The notes beneath the pieces were generated by a model that was not told the DNA's origin, ran no database searches, and was given only the letters and a program-made list of their open reading frames with translations. 64,000 nucleotides of DNA from assembly GCA_934162365.1 (NCBI GenBank), contig CAKPIK010000003.1, forward strand, positions 1 to 64,000, written 5' to 3'. The translations under genes and the position numbers were made by a program. The DNA is from an uncultured Clostridia bacterium. Its GTDB lineage: Bacteria; Bacillota; Clostridia; TANB77; CAG-508. Below are positions 1-8,383 of this stretch, in pieces. How positions within the stretch are numbered: the stretch's first letter is position 1; every line of letters starts with the position of its first letter.

Positions 1-114
1 TATACAAAAACAATTAATTTTTTATTAAATTTATTTCATTTACTAATATAATTTCTTATACAAATTACTATTTATCTTTATTATTTTCATTTTCTTTTGC
101 TATGTATGCTGCTG

Positions 115-204
115 TCAATATTTACATTTACCACACCAAGAACACCCATTACATCTATCTCTACTTTTGCAATTTTTGCATTTAGGTTGATTTTTAATTT
201 TTTA
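115..204 (-). pseudogene. Cys-rich 3' remnant
   Basis: A short minus-strand reading frame ends at TGA (115-117) and encodes a tail with cysteines in the pattern CxxC, then CxxCxxCxxC (KCKNC, RCNGC, WCGKC). A stop codon lies just upstream in this frame and I see no start codon with a ribosome binding site, so this is probably the 3' end of a lost gene. The spacing looks like a small metal-binding tail. The parent gene cannot be named. It lies directly downstream of the GNAT-MATE chimera, in decayed DNA. Confidence 0.25.
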
Positions 205-664
205 TAACTTTACAAGGATTTATATATCTCTCCTGCCAACATTTTATTTTTTCTGTATATGTTTTGATTAATATACATACTGATATTATGCAAGTTAAAA
301 CTTCTGCTATTGGGAAAGTACACCAAACTACATTTGTTACATTATCAGATAATGTAAATAAATATGCTATTGGGAATACAAATATCACAAGTCTTAGCAA
401 AGATATTATTAATGGTTTTATTGCACATCCTAAAGATTGTAACACTCCTTGAACAGCAATAGAAAATCCTCTTGAAGGATTTTGTTCATTAACTGTCAAT
501 TCATTAACATTATAATTATCTATACCATATGTTAATAATTGTTTTCCTAGTTTTTGGTCTCTTTCACTATTTTTAACAAATAAAATTTCAAGTTTTTTAT
601 CTTCAACTCCCATAAAAGCAATAGGTTCATTGTTTTCGTCTTCTATAATAACTATATATTTCAT
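194..664 (-). pseudogene. Chimeric ORF: GNAT fragment fused to MATE transporter tail
   Basis: This is a 156-codon open frame made of two unrelated pieces. Residues 1 to about 66 look like the middle of a GNAT N-acetyltransferase: a beta-strand region, then FVKNSERDQKLGKQLL, which fits the acetyl-CoA-binding turn, and the NEQNPSRGF segment that normally precedes the last strands. From about residue 68 the sequence switches to IAVQGVLQSLGCAIKP and two hydrophobic spans typical of the C-terminal end of a MATE drug/Na+ antiporter. Neither half is complete: the GNAT start and end regions and about 85 percent of a MATE protein are missing. The likely cause is a deletion that joined two genes in frame. 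A functional membrane-tethered acetyltransferase is possible but unlikely. Confidence 0.6.
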
Positions 665-826
665 AAAAACCTTTGTCTGTTTTTAATATTTTCTCATTAT
701 ATATTCTAATTATTTTTTGCAATTTCTTTTGCTATGTCATTCGCTTTGCATACAAATTATTCCAAGTGGTGAATTATATTCTTTTTTGTAAAACATAAAT
801 TTAATCTCTTTTTTAATGCACTTTAT

Positions 827-1348
827 CTAAATTATTTCAATTTTTTTACCAAAATTCTTTTTATACCATTTATTTAATTCATGTCTATTATGAAAAATAT
901 GAACTTTTTCACTGTCTACTTTATCTATTTTTTCTAGAATCTCTTCTCTTTTATTTTTTCTCCAGTTTATTACAAAACATAAAAATTTCCAATCTATTTT
1001 TTCTTTGCAGCCTGGTATTTCTCTTCTTTCTTTGCCATGATATTGTATAAATCTTTTTAATACTCCCATTAGCTGTGCTAAAGAAGAATAATCTAAGTAT
1101 ATAACACAATCAGCTTTTTCTAAACGTTGTTGCAATGTAGAGCGATATGTTCCGTCTATTACCCATTTAGGCTGTTTAACCCTCTCAATAATAATTTCAT
1201 CACGTTGCTTTTTATCTCGTTCTTCCCAATTCTTAGAATAATTTAATTCATCAATATGATAAACCGGTAGTTTTAATTCTTTTCCCAAATTATTAGCAAG
1301 AGTTGTTTTTCCTGTTCCACTTCCTCCAATTATACATATTCGTTCCAT
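827..1348 (-). CDS. P-loop NTPase, FlaR/adenylate-kinase-like (topology modulation family)
   Basis: A 174-residue P-loop kinase-like protein. The Walker A motif GGSGTGKTT lies at about residues 6-14. It is followed by a region resembling the NMP-binding part of shikimate/adenylate kinases (VYHIDELNY, then WVIDGTY) and a basic C-terminal half. This fits the family annotated as DNA topology modulation protein FlaR-like or adenylate-kinase-related, whose substrate is not settled. I chose the ATG at 1346-1348 because TGGAG lies at good spacing upstream; an earlier in-frame codon would overlap the preceding gene. It follows the RdgB-like gene by 19 bases, so the two are probably co-transcribed. 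A role in nucleotide handling is inference from that neighbour. Confidence 0.65.
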   Translation of the reverse strand: MERICIIGGSGTGKTTLANNLGKELKLPVYHIDELNYSKNWEERDKKQRDEIIIERVKQPKWVIDGTYRSTLQQRLEKADCVIYLDYSSLAQLMGVLKRFIQYHGKERREIPGCKEKIDWKFLCFVINWRKNKREEILEKIDKVDSEKVHIFHNRHELNKWYKKNFGKKIEII

Positions 1349-1367
1349 ATAAAATCTCCATTTCATT

Positions 1368-1991
1368 TTATAAACATAATTCATTATCTCTAATGTTATT
1401 AATCAATTTAACTGTTTCAGCATCTAATTTTTTATATCTGCCTTCTTTTTCAGCTGGTGTTAATTCATTAAAATATTTTTTATTTACTATATCATAACTA
1501 ATGCAATCAAGCATACCTCCCTGCACAGTTTCTTTGTTATTTCGTTTTGAAGTAAATAAAAATGGTTCTTCTTCTATTGTTATTGAATAAACTTTTCTTT
1601 TTTCATCTACTAAAGCTATACCTGTTTTGTATCTAGCTAAGCTTTCGCCTCCAACTTTATTTAATAATTTTATATAATGGTTAATAATCTCTTCATCTGT
1701 TAAATCTTCTCTACCATTTACTCTTCTAACAAACAAGCCAGGCTGCATTTCTTCGTCAAACTTTTCCACATATAATCCTGAATCTTCAGCAATAGCTGCC
1801 ATTTTAGTTTTTTCATAATATGCTAATGCTTTTTTTATTGCATTTTCTTCTGCTGTTTTTCCATCTTCTTCAACATTAATTTTTACTCCTATATTTTTAG
1901 GCATTACAACATTAATATCTTTAAGACATGCTAATCTTCTTTTCATTAGATTATATTTATTTTCATTTCCAGTAGCAAATAATAACTCCAT
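1368..1991 (-). CDS. RdgB/HAM1-like non-canonical purine NTP pyrophosphatase
   Basis: Members of this family hydrolyse ITP, XTP and dITP to monophosphates and so keep deaminated purines out of DNA and RNA. Visible signatures are the N-terminal ATGNENKYN, matching the conserved T-G-N-x-x-K nucleotide-binding strand, and AIAEDSGLYVE with the family's EDSGL metal/active-site loop. Length (207 aa) is close to the usual 190-205. The central region (FVRRVNG) and the C-terminal region (ELTPAEKEGR) are diverged from classical RdgB, so substrate preference is uncertain. It starts with AAAAGGAGAAT ahead of ATG and is the first gene of a two-gene unit with the P-loop protein. Confidence 0.75.
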   Translation of the reverse strand: MELLFATGNENKYNLMKRRLACLKDINVVMPKNIGVKINVEEDGKTAEENAIKKALAYYEKTKMAAIAEDSGLYVEKFDEEMQPGLFVRRVNGREDLTDEEIINHYIKLLNKVGGESLARYKTGIALVDEKRKVYSITIEEEPFLFTSKRNNKETVQGGMLDCISYDIVNKKYFNELTPAEKEGRYKKLDAETVKLINNIRDNELCL

Positions 1992-2019
1992 AAAAAATTC
2001 TCCTTTTCTTGTTTTTTCA

Positions 2020-2028
2020 ATTATATCA
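2020..2028 (-). promoter_or_regulatory. Probable extended -10 promoter for the RdgB-like gene
   Basis: On the minus strand TGATATAAT (a TGn extended -10 plus TATAAT) lies about 30 bases ahead of the start codon. No good -35 is visible at 17 bases. Confidence 0.35.
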
Positions 2029-2080
2029 TATTTTAAAATTTTATGGCTTTATATTTCAAATATTTTTTCGTATATTATAC

Positions 2081-2120
2081 AATAAAAAAGCACTCTATAG
2101 CTTTGCTATAAAGTGCTTTT
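2081..2120 (-). terminator. Rho-independent terminator of the tRNA cluster
   Basis: On the minus strand a stem AAGCACTTTATAG / CTATAGAGTGCTT with a short loop is followed by TTTTTATT. It sits directly after tRNA-Tyr. Confidence 0.85.
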
Positions 2121-2122
2121 GG

Positions 2123-2208
2123 TGGTGGGCAGGGATGGATTCGAACCATCGTACTCAAATGAGAACAGATTTACAGTCTGCCGCCTTTAGCCACTCGGCC
2201 ACCTGCCC
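2123..2208 (-). tRNA. tRNA-Tyr (GTA)
   Basis: The acceptor arms GGGCAGG / CCTGCCC pair perfectly, the anticodon loop carries GTA (CTGTAAA), the TTCGAA T-loop is present, and a long variable arm typical of class II tRNA-Tyr is visible. The CCA end is encoded (2123-2125). It is the last of three tRNAs read from one promoter. Confidence 0.95.
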
Positions 2209-2242
2209 TTATTCTTTTATCTAATACTAATAGATAAAAAAA

Positions 2243-2319
2243 TGGTCCGCCCTCTAGGATTCGAACCTAGGACCCACCGGTTATGAGCCGGTTGCTCTGA
2301 CCAACTGAGCTAAGGGCGG
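2243..2319 (-). tRNA. tRNA with CAT anticodon (elongator Met or Ile2)
   Basis: A 77-base tRNA with perfectly paired acceptor (CCGCCCT / AGGGCGG) and encoded CCA. The anticodon loop is CTCATAA. CAT can mean elongator Met or, if the C is converted to lysidine by TilS, Ile2 reading ATA. The TTAGCTCAG start of the D-arm and the CCGG-CTCATAA-CCGG stem resemble firmicute tRNA-Ile2 as much as Met, and I cannot decide. It is not initiator tRNA, because the three G:C pairs below the anticodon loop are absent. Confidence 0.9.
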
Positions 2320-2350
2320 TTGTTAACTTTCTATAAAATCAAAAAAAGTC

Positions 2351-2424
<74 letters not shown>

Positions 2425-2447
2425 ATAACTCCTCCTGACAAGTATAA

Positions 2448-2476
2448 ATTATAACTGTTATTTTATACTTTGTCAA
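2448..2476 (-). promoter_or_regulatory. Consensus sigma-A promoter of the tRNA cluster
   Basis: On the minus strand TTGACA (2471-2476), a 17-base spacer and TATAAT (2448-2453) lie about 24 bases before tRNA-Gly. Both hexamers match consensus exactly. Confidence 0.92.
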
Positions 2477-2494
2477 GAGGTTTTTTAAGTTTTT

Positions 2495-3646
2495 TTAAAT
2501 TTTTCTTATTAAAGCTTTGTTAGGTCCCCAAATACATGGTGCTGTACATTTCCAATCTGTATATTTACACCTAATTCCTGCTTCATAATCTTTTAAATAG
2601 TTATAGACTTCTGTGTTTGTATTTTGAGTTTCATTTAAATATTTATCTAGTATTGCTTTTGTTTGTAACATTATTTCTAATTGAGCACATCCACATAAAC
2701 GCTCTTTTGTTTTTAAAATAAAGTTTTCAACAGTTCCTCTTTCATTAATATTTATTAATAAGCCTTGTGGATATTTTTCACCCAAAGATGATATATCATT
2801 TAGCCATTCTTCTGTTAGTTCTTTATTTTCTTTTATTATTAATGGCACATAATATTCTTTTACTTCTGGAATTGTTATTTTATAGTCTATTGTTCTATGT
2901 CTTTGTGCTTGTGCAAACTCTGCAAATGTTCCTTTATAGGTTGTACAATAGTTTTCTCCAAACTCTTCTTTTCTGTTTAATCTTGTATCAAATAATGATA
3001 AAGTACGTTTTTTAACTCTTGTATCCAAATTTTCTACTTTTAGAAATTCTAATTGTTTGTTAAATTCTTTTAAATATGGTTTTAACATTTTATTAAATGA
3101 TGTGTCTTCAGCTTCTTGTATAAAGTCTTCAAACCAATTCATTATATAATTAATTTGTCTTAAGCTCACAGAATATTCCATAGTTGTTGATGGTGTAAAT
3201 ATACTTATTAAATATCTTGCATTTTCTTGTGCCAATTTTAAAACCTGGTTTTCTTTTATATTAGGATATTCTTTAGAAATCTCCGTTTTAAATATTTCTA
3301 TCCATTTTTCATATAATTCTTTTTCTTTATCTTCTAATTTCATTTTAGTATATCTAGCTGATTTTTCAGAAGTTGTATACATTCCTTCATTATTAAGTAT
3401 CATTGCTAAAATTTTAGGTATTTCTTCTAACGCTAAATTATATATAGGATGATCAAATACACTATGATGTCCTGATACCAAAGTTCTATTTGCTCTTTTT
3501 ATTGTTTTTTCTTTATCTTCATTAAATAACACATTTAATGTATCTGGCATATAGCATATTCCTGCTGCTTTACCAGAAAATAATATTGCATCTTCTTTTG
3601 GTAATATATATTTTTCTTTTGTTGAGCCTAAAACAGATATTTTCAT
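2495..3646 (-). CDS. thyX: ThyX-like FAD-dependent thymidylate synthase family protein (divergent)
   Basis: ThyX methylates dUMP using methylene-tetrahydrofolate and FAD. At 383 residues this is longer than classical ThyX (about 220-250). Residues about 50-105 contain SGHHSVFDHPIYNLALE, resembling the ThyX histidine region, and TSEKSARYTKM, resembling the S-x-R-Y half of the ThyX motif. Residues about 240-255 contain AQRHRTIDY, resembling the RHR half. In canonical ThyX, RHRx7S is one continuous motif; here the two halves are about 150 residues apart, as if the protein were a duplicated pair of half-degenerate ThyX domains. A Cys-rich C-terminus (CKYTDWKCTAPC) is also present. It may be a true divergent ThyX or a relative with another role. 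Start supported only by a modest RBS (GTAGGAATAAAAATG). Confidence 0.6.
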   Translation of the reverse strand: MKISVLGSTKEKYILPKEDAILFSGKAAGICYMPDTLNVLFNEDKEKTIKRANRTLVSGHHSVFDHPIYNLALEEIPKILAMILNNEGMYTTSEKSARYTKMKLEDKEKELYEKWIEIFKTEISKEYPNIKENQVLKLAQENARYLISIFTPSTTMEYSVSLRQINYIMNWFEDFIQEAEDTSFNKMLKPYLKEFNKQLEFLKVENLDTRVKKRTLSLFDTRLNRKEEFGENYCTTYKGTFAEFAQAQRHRTIDYKITIPEVKEYYVPLIIKENKELTEEWLNDISSLGEKYPQGLLININERGTVENFILKTKERLCGCAQLEIMLQTKAILDKYLNETQNTNTEVYNYLKDYEAGIRCKYTDWKCTAPCIWGPNKALIRKI

Positions 3647-3702
3647 TTTTATTCCTACTTTCTTTTAATTAATTTACTAAATTATTCCTTTATCTAATCA
3701 TA

Positions 3703-3732
3703 CAAAAAGCGTATACCTAAAAAGGTATACGC
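3703..3732 (-). terminator. Rho-independent terminator
   Basis: A perfect 9-bp stem GCGTATACC / GGTATACGC with a 6-base loop is followed on the minus strand by TTTTTG. It terminates the coiled-coil gene to its right. Confidence 0.85.
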
Positions 3733-3744
3733 CTATAAATCAAT

Positions 3745-4569
3745 TTATCCTCTACCTTCTGGAAGGGCATCTGGTAATTCTAATTTTACTCTTATCTTAA
3801 ATATGTAGCTCATTGCTCTAACAATTTTGCTTTGTTTAATTCTTTGCCATAATGAAGGTTTTACCTCAAATGTTGTATCAGCTATATATTGTTGTTCTTC
3901 TGTCTCAACATTTTCAACTACTTCTTCTTCAACTGGTGTTGGTATTCCTTTTAATGCATCTGCTATTTCTATACCAATAAAGCTTAAAGCTTTTGATCTA
4001 TCTTCTATTCTTTCCATATCTATTTCAATATGTAAATTAGTTTCCAAATTAGATATTCTAGCATTAATTAGTTTTATTGCATCTGCATAATTTTGAGATG
4101 TTTTACCTTTACATCTGCCAATAACACCTAATGTTTCTATTATATCTTCTTGGAAATATGCACTAGCATCTTTTACAGAATTTTTCCAGTCTTTTTCCTT
4201 ATTTTGAACAATTTCCAACAATTCTTTTAGTTGTGCTGACAACTCAATATTTTTTTCTCTTTGAATTATTAATTCTTCTATTCTCTTTGTGTTTTCTTCA
4301 AATTGATTTGTAGCATACTCAACTAGCCCATAAGCTGCTTTATAAACAGATGCTGGGAAATTTTTCTTTTTTGGATATTCTATTAAATAAGTTTTTACTG
4401 AATCTATTAAATCCTTAAAGTAAGCGTCATCGTCTAATTGTACGATTTGTTTTTTACTATTTGGATTGATTAATTTTTGAATTTTGTCAATATTTGATAA
4501 AATCTTTTCTTCAGTTATTACCATTCTTACGTTTACTATGCCTGGTCTTCTATTCCAAAATATAGACAT
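3745..4569 (-). CDS. Unknown coiled-coil-rich protein
   Basis: I do not recognise this 274-residue protein. It has no signal peptide and no clear membrane span. Residues about 80-130 are rich in E, K, Q and L with heptad-like spacing (RIEELIIQREKNIELSAQLK), suggesting a coiled coil. Residues 205-230 form an acidic linker (EEEVVENVETEEQQ), and the C-terminal 45 residues are basic then amphipathic (WQRIKQSKIVRAM), ending in LPEGRG. The start is well supported: GGAGGGAGG precedes ATG by 5-6 bases. It is a single-gene unit with its own terminator. The acidic linker followed by a basic helix could be a scaffold or adaptor design, but that is inference. Confidence 0.75.
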   Translation of the reverse strand: MSIFWNRRPGIVNVRMVITEEKILSNIDKIQKLINPNSKKQIVQLDDDAYFKDLIDSVKTYLIEYPKKKNFPASVYKAAYGLVEYATNQFEENTKRIEELIIQREKNIELSAQLKELLEIVQNKEKDWKNSVKDASAYFQEDIIETLGVIGRCKGKTSQNYADAIKLINARISNLETNLHIEIDMERIEDRSKALSFIGIEIADALKGIPTPVEEEVVENVETEEQQYIADTTFEVKPSLWQRIKQSKIVRAMSYIFKIRVKLELPDALPEGRG

Positions 4570-4702
4570 GTAAACCTCCCTCCTTCGTCCTATGTAATTA
4601 TCTCTTTTTCTGACGTAATTATATAACTATTTGCTTTTTTCTACAATAGGAAACGCAAAAAAATATATTTAATTTCTGTTACAAGTTTATTACAAAAATA
4701 TT

Positions 4703-4717
4703 ACAGTTGTCAACTGT
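4703..4717. repeat. 15-bp palindrome overlapping a possible promoter
   Basis: ACAGTTG-T-CAACTGT is a perfect inverted repeat in the gap between the acyl-CoA synthetase stop and the coiled-coil gene. On the minus strand it contains TTGACA, which could act as a -35 with TAATAA-like -10 sequences downstream, so it may be an operator or just the weak terminator of the synthetase. Confidence 0.35.
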
Positions 4718-4736
4718 TTTTTATTTTTTTGTTAAA

Positions 4737-6578
4737 TTAATTATCCTTTTTTATTTCTGCAAATCTTTTTATTTTCATTGTAGTTGTTTTTTCAAATTCG
4801 TCTTTTTTTATTTCCAAATGTTTAATCGCTTTATATGATGTTAATTTTCTGTTTACTTTTTTTATTTCTTCCCAAATTATATTGTGAACTTGTTCCCCTG
4901 TTAAGTCTTTTCCGTACTTTTCTTCTATTTTATCATAATCCGGTATAACCTTTACAGTAATAGTCAATTCTTTATCTTCAGGATTCATTTGTTTTCCGTA
5001 AACCATACATTCTTTTATTTCTTCTACTTTTCCAAGTAACAATTCTATTTCCTCTGGATATATATTCTTACCATTTTGTGTTACTATTACATTTTTACTT
5101 CTTCCTGTAATGTATAAAAATCCATCATCTAAATATCCTATATCTCCTGCATTAAACCAGCCATCATGCATAACTTCTTTTGTTGCCTCTTCATTTTCGT
5201 AATAGCCAAGCATTACAGTTTTTCCTTTTATCCAAACTTCACCTTCACCATTTTCATTTGGTGCATGTATCTTTATTTCATCACAAATAACTGCTTTTCC
5301 TGCTGAACCAACTCTTGCATCATATTCAGGTGTTAATGCTGCTATTGGAGCTGTTTCTGTTAGTCCATATCCTTGTAAAAATATTATTCCTATGTCTTGT
5401 AACCATTTTCCGACTTTTGCATCTATTGGTGCAGCTGCTGACACAACATATTTAAGGTTTCCACCTAGATTTTCATAAATTTCTGAAAATACTTTTTTCT
5501 TTATGTCTATTCCTACAGCTTTTAGTGCATTTGTAACATGCATCATTGAGTTAACTAATCCTGCTTTTCCACCTTTTTCTATACTTTGATTAATTTTCTT
5601 ATATAAGTTTTCTATTAAAAGTGGTACAGCAAGCAAAGCTGTTGGCTTTGTTTCTTTTAAATTTGGGACTATGTATTTTAATCCTTGACATACAGCTATT
5701 GAGGCTCCAACAGCCATAGGTAACAAGAATCCAATAGTTGATTCATAAGTATGATGTAATGGTAATACAGAGAAAAATCTTTCTTTTTCTGTTAAATTTA
5801 CATATGCTGAAACAGAGTTAACATTTTCTGCTAAGTTTCTATTACAAATCATAACTCCTTTAGCTGCTGATGTTGTTCCAGATGTAAATATTAATACTTT
5901 AAATTCATCTGGATCAATTTTTATTTTCATAAAAGAATTATCGCCTGAATCCACAAGTTTCTTACCTTCATTTATTATTGTGTTAAGTCCAATTTCTCTT
6001 CCCAATAATTTATCTTCTGAATTCATTTGAACAAAATACTTAACTCTTGGAAGATTATCCTCAACTTTTTTTATTATTTCTTTCTTCTTAGTTGAATAAA
6101 TTACAACCGTTGCTTTAGAACGGTTAATAACATTTTCCAATTCATTTGGAGGTAATTCTTTATCAACTGGTACAGCAATACCTGCACCACAAAGAGCTGC
6201 CATATATGAAACGTACCAATGATATGTATTTTCTCCTATCACTACAATTTTTTCATCTTTTAAATTGTATTTGTTTGTTAAAGCTGTTCCAAGAGCAATA
6301 ACGTCCTCTCCAAACTGTTTATAAGTTATTTTTTCAAATTCGCCCTTCGGATTAAATTTTTCTAGTATAAATTCCTTATTTGAATATTCATTTATACTTC
6401 TTTCAAATATTTCCTTTATAGTTTTATATGTAGTTGGTTTATATTGTTTTTTATCTTTTTTTATTTCTCCATCTTTCAATTTATCATAATCAATTTTTAC
6501 CTCTGGAATTTCTTCTATCCCATTCATTTTTATTTTAGGAAATTTAAAATTTGGTATTTTTATATTAGTTATTTTCAT
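4737..6578 (-). CDS. AMP-forming long-chain acyl-CoA synthetase (ANL superfamily)
   Basis: Activates a carboxylic acid, probably a fatty acid, to an acyl-adenylate and then acyl-CoA. Motifs in order: phosphate-binding loop IFTSGTTSAAKGV (about residues 231-243), YGLTETAP (about 404-411), and the hinge/adenine region WFNAGDIGYLDDGFLYITGR with the catalytic D and R (about 470-490). A C-terminal lysine of the NGKNIYPEEIE type is followed by a basic tail. Length 613 fits FadD-like enzymes. The first 40 residues form a polar extension (KIPNFKFPKIK) not usual in the family. The start has GGAG 8 bases upstream. Export of products or membrane association is not evident. Exact chain-length specificity cannot be read from sequence. 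Confidence 0.85.
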   Translation of the reverse strand: MKITNIKIPNFKFPKIKMNGIEEIPEVKIDYDKLKDGEIKKDKKQYKPTTYKTIKEIFERSINEYSNKEFILEKFNPKGEFEKITYKQFGEDVIALGTALTNKYNLKDEKIVVIGENTYHWYVSYMAALCGAGIAVPVDKELPPNELENVINRSKATVVIYSTKKKEIIKKVEDNLPRVKYFVQMNSEDKLLGREIGLNTIINEGKKLVDSGDNSFMKIKIDPDEFKVLIFTSGTTSAAKGVMICNRNLAENVNSVSAYVNLTEKERFFSVLPLHHTYESTIGFLLPMAVGASIAVCQGLKYIVPNLKETKPTALLAVPLLIENLYKKINQSIEKGGKAGLVNSMMHVTNALKAVGIDIKKKVFSEIYENLGGNLKYVVSAAAPIDAKVGKWLQDIGIIFLQGYGLTETAPIAALTPEYDARVGSAGKAVICDEIKIHAPNENGEGEVWIKGKTVMLGYYENEEATKEVMHDGWFNAGDIGYLDDGFLYITGRSKNVIVTQNGKNIYPEEIELLLGKVEEIKECMVYGKQMNPEDKELTITVKVIPDYDKIEEKYGKDLTGEQVHNIIWEEIKKVNRKLTSYKAIKHLEIKKDEFEKTTTMKIKRFAEIKKDN

Positions 6579-6635
6579 TCTTTTCTCTCCATTTTCTACA
6601 AAATATCTTCAGATATTTTATCATATTTTACAATA

Positions 6636-7337
6636 TTATGCAATTTTTATGAGTTTAAAATTTAAATAATCGCTACTTACTAACTCAAACTCTATATTTT
6701 CAATTTTTCCAATCACAGCTTGCATATGTGATGCTCCATGTAAATGTCCATATAAACATTTTTCTACTTTATACTCTTTTAATAAATATATTATTTTTCT
6801 TTCAAATTCATTATTACTATAATTCTTACTTATTGGTGGATAATGCATACATACTATTATTGGTTTATTAGGATTTTTAGCTTTTGCATCTTTTAATGAT
6901 AGTTCTAATCTATTTATTTCTCTTTCTATTATTTTTCTATCGTTTTGATTTGTATAATCCCAACCTCTTGCACCAGCAATCATATAATTTTCTATTTCAT
7001 AACTATTATTAAATAATATTTCTATTGTATTAAAATTATTTTGTTTTAAATAATTTCTAATATTAGTTAACGTTGTCCACCAATAATCATGATTGCCTTT
7101 AAGCAATATTTTTTTGCCTGGTAAATTATTTAAAAATTCAAAATCTTTATATGTATTTTCTAAATATGTCTCCCAAGAAAAATCTCCTGGAATTAGAACA
7201 GTATCATTTTCATTAACCTTTTCTTTCCAATCAGCTTCTATTTTTTTGTAATGGTTTTCCCAATTTGGGCCAAAAATATCCATTGGTTTATCTGTATTTA
7301 GTGATAAATGTAAATCTGCTATTGCATAAATTGCCAT
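6636..7337 (-). CDS. Calcineurin-like metallophosphoesterase
   Basis: A 233-residue cytoplasmic phosphoesterase with the full metal-binding set: ADLHLS (D and H, residues 7-12), PGDFSW (D, about 51-56), KGNHDYWW (N, H, about 80-87), CMHYPP (H, about 163-168) and YGHLHG (GHxH, about 199-204). Substrate is unknown; small stand-alone enzymes of this family act on cyclic nucleotides, dinucleotides or phosphoproteins. It starts with GAAAGGAAGAAAC-ATG and sits 26 bases after tsaD, so it is probably the last gene of a site-2 protease / tsaD / phosphoesterase unit. Confidence 0.85.
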   Translation of the reverse strand: MAIYAIADLHLSLNTDKPMDIFGPNWENHYKKIEADWKEKVNENDTVLIPGDFSWETYLENTYKDFEFLNNLPGKKILLKGNHDYWWTTLTNIRNYLKQNNFNTIEILFNNSYEIENYMIAGARGWDYTNQNDRKIIEREINRLELSLKDAKAKNPNKPIIVCMHYPPISKNYSNNEFERKIIYLLKEYKVEKCLYGHLHGASHMQAVIGKIENIEFELVSSDYLNFKLIKIA

Positions 7338-7363
7338 GTTTCTTCCTTTCTATAATATAGTAA

Positions 7364-8371
7364 TTACAATTTTAAATTTGGTATTGCATTTAAATCTAAA
7401 GTTGCTCTATCTCCATTTATATAATTATAGTATCCTGCTGCTGCAATCATTGCTGCATTATCTGTACACAATTTTAGTTCTGGAAAGTATACTTTTAAAT
7501 TATTTTTCTTTCCAAAATCCCCAAATTGTTTTCTTATATATGAATTTGCAGATACTCCTCCTGCTAAAACTAATTGATTAATATTATTTACGTTTTCTTT
7601 ATTTATATATTTTACCGCTTTCAATGTATTCTCTAATAAGACATCAGTAGTAGCTTTTTCAAAACTAGCGCACAAGTCAGCTTTGTTTATATCTGGATTC
7701 TTGTGATTCAAATTAAGTACAGCAGTTTTTATTCCGCTAAAGCTAAAATCCAAATTTTCTAAATGAGTTTTAGGTAATTCTATATTCGCTTCTCCTTCTT
7801 TAGCCATTTTATCTATTTTAGGTCCACCCGGATAATTTAACCCAATTACTCTTGCTACCTTATCATATGCTTCTCCTATTGCGTCATCCCTTGTTGAACC
7901 TAGTATTTCAAAGTCTGTATAATCTTTTATATGTACCAAATGCGTGTTTCCACCAGATATTAACAAGCATAGAAATGGTGGCTTTAATTCTTTATATGTA
8001 ATATAATTTGCTGCAATATGTCCTTGCAAGTGGTTAACTGGTACTAAAGGTTTATTTAAGGCATAGCTTAATGCTTTGGCATATGAAACACCAACCAAAA
8101 GTGCCCCAACTAATCCAGGTCCATATGTAACGCTTATTGCATCTATATCCTCAAAAGAAATATTTGCATCTTTCAAAGCCTTTTTAGTAACAGAAGAAAT
8201 AGCCTCTGTATGGTTTCTAGATGCAATTTCAGGTACAACTCCACCAAACTTTTCATGAATTGGTACTTGAGAATTTATAACATTAGAAAGAACTTCTCTA
8301 CCGTTTTTTACAACAGATACAGAAGTTTCATCGCAGCTTGATTCAATTCCTAATATATATATATCGCTCAT
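7364..8371 (-). CDS. tsaD: tRNA N6-threonylcarbamoyladenosine transferase TsaD
   Basis: TsaD transfers the threonylcarbamoyl group to A37 of ANN-decoding tRNAs, working with TsaB and TsaE. The sequence opens with LGIESSCDETSVSVV and shows the ASRNHTEAI metal-binding histidine, HLQGHIAANY (second metal histidine), LLISGGNTHLV and the C-terminal DNAAMIAAAGYY. Length 335 is typical. The partner gene tsaB is at 62723-63394, far away in this window, with rimI next to it; in many Firmicutes all are adjacent. The start has AAAAGG upstream. It follows the site-2 protease gene by 12 bases. Confidence 0.97.
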   Translation of the reverse strand: MSDIYILGIESSCDETSVSVVKNGREVLSNVINSQVPIHEKFGGVVPEIASRNHTEAISSVTKKALKDANISFEDIDAISVTYGPGLVGALLVGVSYAKALSYALNKPLVPVNHLQGHIAANYITYKELKPPFLCLLISGGNTHLVHIKDYTDFEILGSTRDDAIGEAYDKVARVIGLNYPGGPKIDKMAKEGEANIELPKTHLENLDFSFSGIKTAVLNLNHKNPDINKADLCASFEKATTDVLLENTLKAVKYINKENVNNINQLVLAGGVSANSYIRKQFGDFGKKNNLKVYFPELKLCTDNAAMIAAAGYYNYINGDRATLDLNAIPNLKL

Positions 8372-8383
8372 TTTTATTTCCTT

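Noticed and set aside
194..664. Genuine membrane-anchored acetyltransferase
   Set aside because: The GNAT part lacks the N- and C-terminal elements of the fold and the membrane part is the end of a MATE protein, so a functional enzyme is unlikely.
2009..2224. Plus-strand frame across the tRNA cluster
   Set aside because: It overlaps tRNA-Tyr and its terminator; translation of a tRNA gene is not meaningful.
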